Below are positions 22,305 through 27,839 of a stretch of 27,839 nucleotides of DNA, in pieces. Source of the DNA: DATJPY01 sp035506135 (GTDB lineage Bacteria > Myxococcota_A > UBA9160 > PR03); NCBI GenBank assembly GCA_035506135.1, contig DATJPY010000004.1, positions 1 to 27,839 on the forward strand. The letters are read 5' to 3'. Made by a program: the position numbers and the translations under genes. A model generated the notes under the pieces. It did no database searches and had not been told where the DNA came from. It saw only the letters and a program-made list of their open reading frames with translations. How positions within the stretch are numbered: position 1 is the stretch's first letter; every line of letters starts with the position of its first letter.

Positions 22305-22314
22305 GAACGAGGTC

Positions 22315-25300
22315 ATGCGGTCCCTCCTCCGCCATCCGCCCTCGCGCCGACGGCGACGCGCCATCCGCAGGCTGCTTCTGGCGTTCGGCATGCTGGTCGC
22401 CGCCGATCGCAGCGCGCTGGCCAATCCGAACGGCGGCCTCGTGCGCGGCGGCGTCGCGACGATCACGGGGCAGGGCACCGGGCGCGTCGACGTCACGCAG
22501 AAATCGCAGTCCGCGGTGCTCTCGTGGGAGCACTTCGACATCGCGCCGGGCGAGGTCACCAACTTTCACCAGCCCAACGCCAGCGCGACTGCCATCAACC
22601 GGATCCTGCAGCAAAACCCCTCGCAGATCCTGGGCTCGCTCAACGCCAACGGAAACGTCTACCTGATCAACCCAAACGGGTTCCTGTTCGGCGCGACGGC
22701 CAGGATCAACACGCACTCGTTCGCGGCGATGACGGGGATCGACGCCGACGGCGTGAAGAAGCTCTCCGGCGGCTACGACGCCTCGGCCACCTCCGCGCCG
22801 GGTGCGGCGATCGAGAACCACGGCGTGATCACCGCCGGCGACGGCGGCTTCGTCTACCTGATCGCGCCGAAGGTGGAGAACGGCAGCGACGGCGTGATCA
22901 CCACGCCGCAGGGCGAGGTGCTGCTGGCCGCGGGCGCCTCGGTGACGCTGACCGACGACCCGACCGGCGTGGGCCTCGGCATCCGCTACACCGCGCCGGG
23001 CTCGGCGGGCGGCGAGGCGGTGAACCTCGGCAAGCTCGTCGCGAACGGCGGCTTCGCGCGCATGCGGGCCGACTTCGTGCGCCAGTCGGGGGTGGTGCAG
23101 GCGAACGCCGTCCGCGAGCACGCCGGCAAGATCGAGCTCTACGCGACCACGAGCCTCTCGATCGAGTCGGGCAGCGTGACGGAGGCGACGGGCGGCAAGC
23201 GCAGCGGCCCCGGCGGCGAGATCACCGCGTTCTCCGAGGGCGACGCGCAGGTCGCCTCGGGCGCGCTCGTCGACGTCTCCGGCGGTGTCAAGGGAGGCGA
23301 CGCGGGCAGCGCGGAGCTCAGCGCCAAAGGCAGCCTCGCGCTCGGCGGCACGCTGCGCGCGGGCGCCGCGGCCGGCTCGAAGCGCGGCAAGATCACGATC
23401 GACCCGACCGTGCTCACGATCCCGAGCGGCGTCGACCTGAAGGGCGCCGGCTCGATCGTCGCGGAGGCGACCCAGCGCATCGACGTGGCGCCGAACGCGG
23501 TCGTGAACCTGGCCGACGACACCCAGGCCGGCGACGGCAGCGCCGACCGCCAGAGCCTGACGCTGCGCTCGGGCGGCGACATCAACTTCGGCAACGGCGC
23601 CGAGATCGTGGACGACGGCAGCGGCGCGGGCGGCCAGAAGATCTGGGACGTGAGCCTCGTCGCGGGCGCGGATCTCTCGAGCCCGAACCTGCTCGCGCTC
23701 GCGCCAGGCACGCTCGGCTCGATCTATCTCTCCGGCGCCAACTACAACGCCAGCGGGACGTTCCTCTCGCTCGAAACCAACAACGGGGAGGTGTCGCTCA
23801 CGCACGGGGACATGACGGTGCGCGCGACGGCCGACCTCGTGGTGGGCGACGGCGGCGGGCTCGTAGACCAGACGGGCAGGATCGACGTCCAGGTCGGGCG
23901 CGACGTCAAGTTCCGCGCCGGCAGCCAGACCAACGACGGCGTGATCCAGAACGGCTCGGGCGACATCTCGATCATCGCCGGTGGCTCGGTGCTGCTCGGC
24001 GAAGGCCCGAACGTGCAGGGCAACGCGGCGATCCGCACGGTCGGCGTGATCGGCACCGACGCGCAGGGCGATACGACGATCTCGGACGGCGGCAGCATCA
24101 CGATCCAGGCCGGAGGCGACGTCGACGCGGGCATCGGCGATCGCTGGCTCGAGCCGGGTCCCACCTTCAACCCGCAGAGCCTGCTCACGGCCATCGGAGA
24201 TCCGACGCAGTTCGGGCTGCCGGCCGACTACGTGCCGCCGGACTACGACCCGATGCCCGTCGTGCAGCAGGGGATCCTCGGCATCGGAACCCAGGCCGGC
24301 GGTAGCGTGACGATCGTCGCCGGCGGGAGCGTGCGGACGGGCGTCTCGAACCAGAACCGGAGCGGTGCCACGGCTTCCGGCCTCGGCACCCAGTACGACG
24401 GCAGCCACATCGGCGTCTTCGGGGTCCCCGTGACCCAGGTGATGGACCCGATCTTCGGGGTCGAACGCAACGTCCCGATCGCGGGCGCGCCGCAGGGCCA
24501 GCTCACGGTGGTGGCCGGCGACGAGATCGAGGGCAACTTCATCACGCGCACCGGCCTGGCCACGCTGCGCGCGGGCTACAGCCTCGCGAGCGGCGTCACG
24601 CCACAGACGCTCGATCCGGCGCACATCGACAGCCAGCTCGTCGACTCGAGCGCCGCGCAGGGGGATCCGACGCAGGGCTGGTTCGGCACGCTCGCGCGGC
24701 CGGTCACGGTGGACCTGATCGATGCGTCGGTCGACGCGAGCGGGCGCAACGGCGTCGCGATCCGCGCCATCGAGAACCCCTCACTGGTGTATCCGCCGGC
24801 CATCAATGGGACGAGCGCGGTCCCGACCTGGGACGGCAGCGACTACGCAGACCTGCGCTCGAGCCACGGCGACGTGCTCCTGGTGGGCAACGACATCAGC
24901 CTGCCGACCCAGGCCTCGCAGACGCCCCAGTCCAACTCGCTCGTGCGCGTGCTGCCGCCGAACGTGAGCATCGAGACCGACCGCGGCGATCTGGTGCTGC
25001 TCAACGACTTCACGCTCTATCCCTCGACCAACGGCGGTCTGAGCCTCCAGATCGGGGGCCAGGTGCGAACGGCGAACTTCTCCGGATCCAACGCGGCGAT
25101 CCTCGACCTGAGCGTGCTCACGTTCGGCGCGAGCGGGAACGTCGCATTCAACCTGCCGGCGGGAACGAAGCTCCGCGATCCGGTCACCGGGATCGAATTC
25201 ACCCTCAAGTCCCAGGTCCAGGTGAACGTCCGGGCGCCCGCGGTGCAGGCGAAGGGCACCGTGGTCTTCACGGTCGACCCCGCCTATGCCGGCAAGCCGG

Positions 25301-27839
25301 TGGTCGTGCCGGCCGGGACGCGCGTTGTCACGCCCTCGGGTCAGGTCTATCAGGTCACGCAGGACGCGATCCTGCCGCCGCCGTCTCAGCGCCTCTCCCA
25401 GGGGACGGTGACGATCACCCGCGCTCCCGGAGACGAGCTCACGGCGCTCCAGGTTCCGGACGGAGCGCGCTTCGTCGGTCCCGGAGGCGCGGTATTCCTC
25501 ACGACCACCCAGGTGAATCTGCTGCCGGGCCAGGTCACGGCATCGGTGTCCGTCGTCGCGGTGACGCCGGGCGTCGACGCCCCCGCCTTCGGGCTCGCGC
25601 TCGCGAGCCCGATCCCGGGCATCGGAGGCGCCACGAACCTGACGCCCACGACGCGACCGACGGCGATCAGCGCCACCGTGCTGGCCGTCGACGCGGGCAG
25701 CGAGGGCAACACGCTGGTGTCGCATCGGGTGACGTCGCTGGTGAGCCCGGTTCCCGGGATCGAGTCGGTGACCAGCCCGGGCCAGATCTCGGGCGGCGTC
25801 GACCTCGCGGTGAACGGCGTCGGCGTCGGACCTCCGAGCACGACCGGCAACTCGCCGATGGCGACCGCGCAGACGCTCGGCCCGGCCGGCGACCTGCCGG
25901 CGGGAACCCGGCTCGTGCTCGAGAATCCCTCGGTGCTGCCCAAAGGCGTCAACCCCTCCGACCTCCTGATCACGGTGGACCAGCTCGACCCGAGCACGCT
26001 GAACCTGATCCAGCCCGCCATCTACAAGACGCTCACTCCCGGACAGAACGGCCAGCTCCGTCCCGATCCCGATCCCGGCATGGTCGCCACGCCGCCGCCG
26101 AGCTCGATCTGGGTCGGGGCCTCGACGAGCGCCTCGCTCGTGCAGTCCGATGCCGATCCGAACATCGACGAGCGCGACCTCAGCGGGAGCTTCGACTACG
26201 CCGCCTACCTCGCGAACTGCCACTCCGGCCTCGCCTGCGAGCAGGGCAAGTTCGGCACCGGTCCGACGCACGCGGACGACCCCACCCGCTCGAACCTGCG
26301 CGCCCTCGGAGGCTTCGACCGCGTCGAGATCCAGCTCGCGAAGCCCGCCTTCGTGCTGACCGGCGATCCGGGACCGGACGGGATCTTCGGCACCCCCGAC
26401 GACGGCAACGGCGGCTCGCTCGTCGACTTCGCGCTGCTCACCCAGAACAACAAGGCGAGCGACGAGACGCTCGTCTGGGTACCGATCGGCGACGCGGACT
26501 TCGGCTCCGTGAGCCAGGCTCCCGGGGTCCCGCCGAATCCGTTCTCGGGGATCCGGGTGGCAGGACCCGGAACGGCGAAGCTGCTGGTTGGCGTGCTGCC
26601 CAACGCGCCGCAGATCGACCAGAACGGCAATGGCGTCATCGATCCGGAGGAGAGCACCGGGGACCGCGACGGGCAGCCCGGCGTGTCGGCGAGCGAGTGG
26701 CTCGGTCCGCCCGCCGCGTTCACCGCCCTCGACGACTCGCAGCGCGTCTTCAACCTGGGCTCCGGGCTCGAGCTCGGCCCCGGCGCGACCTTCAGCTCGC
26801 GGCTCGTGATCGAGGGCGGCGGCGACGGTGTGCTGACTCCCGCCGAGGCGCCCTACGTGCCGAGCGGACGCGGCGGCAAGATCGTGCTCGCCGGCGCTCC
26901 CGCCGGGGTTCCGGCAGCGCAGCTCCCGGTGACGCTCGGCATCAGCGCGACCGGAAACGTCTTCACCCCCTCCGGACAGCAGCCCGTGCTCCCGACGAAG
27001 AGCGCCGATCTCTGGGTCGTGGCGGCCGGCGACATCGACCTCAACACCCGCGGCTCGATCGAGAACGACCAGGGCGGGCGGCTCGTGGTCGAGAGCGTCG
27101 CGGGGGGAATCGACGCGGGCAATCCGCCGCCCGGCTACACGGGAGACCGCGGGATCGTCACGCTCTTCCGTCCTCCGGGCTTCGGCCAGCAGGCGGTCTC
27201 GACCACCGGAGGCGGGTCGATCGGCATCGACACCGACTCGGACTTCTCGGTGGGCGGCCTCGCGCTGGTCTCCCTGTCCGGCGGCAACATCGACGTCTAC
27301 AGCCGCAGCGGCTCGATCGACGCCGGCGTGGGCTCGGAGTTCGAGAACCCGAACGTCAGCGTCACCGCCTCGGGCACGGTCCTCGTCAACTACCTCGGCT
27401 CCGGGATCGCCGCGCTCGGCGGAAACGTGAACCTGCACGCCCACGAGGACGTACGGATCGGCGCGGGCATCACCGGCGCCGGCATCACGATCGACGCGGG
27501 GCAGAGCATCCAGGCCGGCTCGGGGAGCGTGAACGCCAGCGGGAACGTCAATCTCAGCGCCGGGCAGTCGATCCAGGGGTCGTTCAGCTCGAGCAGCGGC
27601 TCGATCAACGTCTCCGGTGGGACCGTCGGTCAAGGCGCAAACATGTCCGCGGCGGGGATCGTCGCGGGCGCCGGCGCGGGCGTCGGGTCCAACACAGGCG
27701 GTGGCAAGGTGAGCGCCGAGCTCAACAACCTGAGCGACCGCGCCGCCGAGACCGCGTCCGGCGGCTTCCAGACCGCGTCCGCCCTCGCCACCGGTGCGAG
27801 CCACGGGGTCGTGATCCAGGTGACGTCCCACGTGATCGG
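22315..27839 (+). CDS. Two-partner-secretion exoprotein (TpsA, filamentous-haemagglutinin type), open at window end
   Basis: The frame starting at ATG 22315 has no stop to the last base: 1,841 complete codons, 3' end missing. A signal peptide with a run of five Arg ends at ALA-NPNGG (about residue 36). The TPS secretion domain (about 37-290) carries the hallmark NVYLINPNGFLFGATARI, with Asn119-Pro-Asn-Gly122. A long glycine-rich beta-helical body follows (for example GKITIDPTVLTIPSGVDLKG). The middle (about 947-1163) holds repeats resembling baseplate-J modules. The part at 1302-1446 has the only two cysteines seen (Cys1302, Cys1308), an Asp-rich segment (1351-1367) and an EF-hand-like loop (1435-1446). 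Haemagglutinin-type beta-helix resumes to the end. TpsA proteins cross the outer membrane through a TpsB pore and act as adhesins, contact toxins or haem scavengers; no toxin domain is seen here. It follows tonB by 10 bases with a weak Shine-Dalgarno (ACGAGG). Confidence 0.92.
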   Translation, partial: MRSLLRHPPSRRRRRAIRRLLLAFGMLVAADRSALANPNGGLVRGGVATITGQGTGRVDVTQKSQSAVLSWEHFDIAPGEVTNFHQPNASATAINRILQQNPSQILGSLNANGNVYLINPNGFLFGATARINTHSFAAMTGIDADGVKKLSGGYDASATSAPGAAIENHGVITAGDGGFVYLIAPKVENGSDGVITTPQGEVLLAAGASVTLTDDPTGVGLGIRYTAPGSAGGEAVNLGKLVANGGFARMRADFVRQSGVVQANAVREHAGKIELYATTSLSIESGSVTEATGGKRSGPGGEITAFSEGDAQVASGALVDVSGGVKGGDAGSAELSAKGSLALGGTLRAGAAAGSKRGKITIDPTVLTIPSGVDLKGAGSIVAEATQRIDVAPNAVVNLADDTQAGDGSADRQSLTLRSGGDINFGNGAEIVDDGSGAGGQKIWDVSLVAGADLSSPNLLALAPGTLGSIYLSGANYNASGTFLSLETNNGEVSLTHGDMTVRATADLVVGDGGGLVDQTGRIDVQVGRDVKFRAGSQTNDGVIQNGSGDISIIAGGSVLLGEGPNVQGNAAIRTVGVIGTDAQGDTTISDGGSITIQAGGDVDAGIGDRWLEPGPTFNPQSLLTAIGDPTQFGLPADYVPPDYDPMPVVQQGILGIGTQAGGSVTIVAGGSVRTGVSNQNRSGATASGLGTQYDGSHIGVFGVPVTQVMDPIFGVERNVPIAGAPQGQLTVVAGDEIEGNFITRTGLATLRAGYSLASGVTPQTLDPAHIDSQLVDSSAAQGDPTQGWFGTLARPVTVDLIDASVDASGRNGVAIRAIENPSLVYPPAINGTSAVPTWDGSDYADLRSSHGDVLLVGNDISLPTQASQTPQSNSLVRVLPPNVSIETDRGDLVLLNDFTLYPSTNGGLSLQIGGQVRTANFSGSNAAILDLSVLTFGASGNVAFNLPAGTKLRDPVTGIEFTLKSQVQVNVRAPAVQAKGTVVFTVDPAYAGKPVVVPAGTRVVTPSGQVYQVTQDAILPPPSQRLSQGTVTITRAPGDELTALQVPDGARFVGPGGAVFLTTTQVNLLPGQVTASVSVVAVTPGVDAPAFGLALASPIPGIGGATNLTPTTRPTAISATVLAVDAGSEGNTLVSHRVTSLVSPVPGIESVTSPGQISGGVDLAVNGVGVGPPSTTGNSPMATAQTLGPAGDLPAGTRLVLENPSVLPKGVNPSDLLITVDQLDPSTLNLIQPAIYKTLTPGQNGQLRPDPDPGMVATPPPSSIWVGASTSASLVQSDADPNIDERDLSGSFDYAAYLANCHSGLACEQGKFGTGPTHADDPTRSNLRALGGFDRVEIQLAKPAFVLTGDPGPDGIFGTPDDGNGGSLVDFALLTQNNKASDETLVWVPIGDADFGSVSQAPGVPPNPFSGIRVAGPGTAKLLVGVLPNAPQIDQNGNGVIDPEESTGDRDGQPGVSASEWLGPPAAFTALDDSQRVFNLGSGLELGPGATFSSRLVIEGGGDGVLTPAEAPYVPSGRGGKIVLAGAPAGVPAAQLPVTLGISATGNVFTPSGQQPVLPTKSADLWVVAAGDIDLNTRGSIENDQGGRLVVESVAGGIDAGNPPPGYTGDRGIVTLFRPPGFGQQAVSTTGGGSIGIDTDSDFSVGGLALVSLSGGNIDVYSRSGSIDAGVGSEFENPNVSVTASGTVLVNYLGSGIAALGGNVNLHAHEDVRIGAGITGAGITIDAGQSIQAGSGSVNASGNVNLSAGQSIQGSFSSSSGSINVSGGTVGQGANMSAAGIVAGAGAGVGSNTGGGKVSAELNNLSDRAAETASGGFQTASALATGASHGVVIQVTSHVI
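25153..25803 (+). other. Baseplate-J-like repeat block inside the exoprotein
   Basis: This segment encodes residues about 947-1163. Three diverged copies begin LPAGTKLRDP (25153), VPAGTRVVTPSG (25306) and VPDGARFVGPGG (25453), 51 and 49 codons apart; each is followed by a beta-rich stretch. Two further copies share S-P-x-P-G-I: ASPIPGIGG (residue 1098 on) and VSPVPGIESVTSP (1144 on), 46 residues apart, the latter closing ISGGVD. The order PAGT, beta strands, GN-x-L, SPxPGI-x-x-V, GG-x-D is that of phage baseplate J/gp47 proteins. A late PAGTRL recurs at 25894. Confidence 0.55.
26617..26652 (+). other. EF-hand-like calcium-binding loop in the exoprotein
   Basis: Residues 1435-1446 read DQNGNGVIDPEE. 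This has Asp, Asn, Asn at positions 1, 3 and 5, Gly at 6, Ile at 8, Asp at 9 and Glu at 12, a canonical 12-residue EF-hand/dockerin-type loop. An Asp/Gly-rich stretch (DGIFGTPDDGNGG) lies some 80 residues earlier. Calcium binding is inferred. Confidence 0.6.

Noticed and set aside
22524..24305. Open frame on the + strand within the exoprotein region
   Set aside because: Its translation is Arg/Gly-rich low complexity. The frame starting at 22315 encodes the TPS domain and remains open to the window end.
25153..25803. Prophage or T6SS remnant suggested by the baseplate-J resemblance
   Set aside because: No tail, capsid, integrase or VgrG-like gene is near, and the segment is in frame inside a secreted protein.
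1..27839. CRISPR arrays, tRNA genes, insertion sequences, attachment sites
   Set aside because: No regularly spaced repeats, cloverleaf sequences, transposase motifs or terminal inverted repeats were found by reading the window.

Overview
The window is very GC-rich DNA (visibly around 70% G+C or more), densely packed, with no gap between genes above 167 bases. It comes from a diderm (Gram-negative) bacterium: there are lipoprotein signal peptides, an ExbB/ExbD/TonB trio and a two-partner-secretion exoprotein. The mix of genes (tandem ECF sigma factors with YCII proteins, spinster-type MFS, alpha-methylacyl-CoA racemase, epoxide hydrolase, PQQ dehydrogenase) fits an environmental bacterium of the former Deltaproteobacteria (Myxococcota or Binatota-like). 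That placement is inference; no rRNA or marker gene is present. No tRNA, rRNA, insertion sequence, integrase or CRISPR array was seen.

Layout. (1) 1-5250, + strand: the tail of a split-barrel (PNPOx/DUF2255-like) protein, a TPR lipoprotein, then a compact regulatory cassette of an ECF sigma with a SnoaL-type C-terminus, a double YCII (DGPF) protein and an ECF42-type sigma with a TPR/DUF6596 tail. (2) 5291-9847, + strand: an unusual glutamine amidotransferase-GNAT fusion, a threonine dehydratase/serine racemase-like PLP enzyme, an amidase and a translationally coupled nucleotidyltransferase. (3) 9759-13706, - strand: an epoxide hydrolase and spinster-type MFS transporter in a tight operon, then an ABHD18-like hydrolase whose tail overlaps the nucleotidyltransferase tail to tail. 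(4) 13789-18386, + strand: PabB-like aminodeoxychorismate synthase, an AMACR-type racemase and a PQQ-dependent dehydrogenase lipoprotein that appears to start at CTG overlapping the racemase stop. (5) 18392-20391: an OmpR-type response regulator whose phospho-acceptor Asp is Glu (- strand), a divergent 97-residue stand-alone sigma region 2 protein, and a membrane-anchored protein of unknown function behind a good sigma-54 (-24/-12) site. (6) 20484 to the window end, + strand: exbB-exbD-tonB followed only 10 bases later by a giant TPS (filamentous-haemagglutinin type) exoprotein, which stays open for more than 1,840 codons and runs off the window.

The most interesting part is 18392-27839. A TonB energy-transducing trio is arranged as one apparent operon with a secreted TpsA-like protein. 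That protein carries a TPS signal domain, a central block resembling phage/T6SS baseplate-J repeats, an EF-hand-like calcium loop and only two cysteines six residues apart. Next to it lie regulatory genes with missing or altered key residues. The TpsB pore partner is not in the window; it may lie downstream.

A second theme is expression signals. Several genes without a Shine-Dalgarno sequence have a TAnnnT -10-like hexamer only 6-9 bases before the start codon, which suggests leaderless transcripts. Genes with a strong Shine-Dalgarno have the hexamer 20 or more bases upstream.
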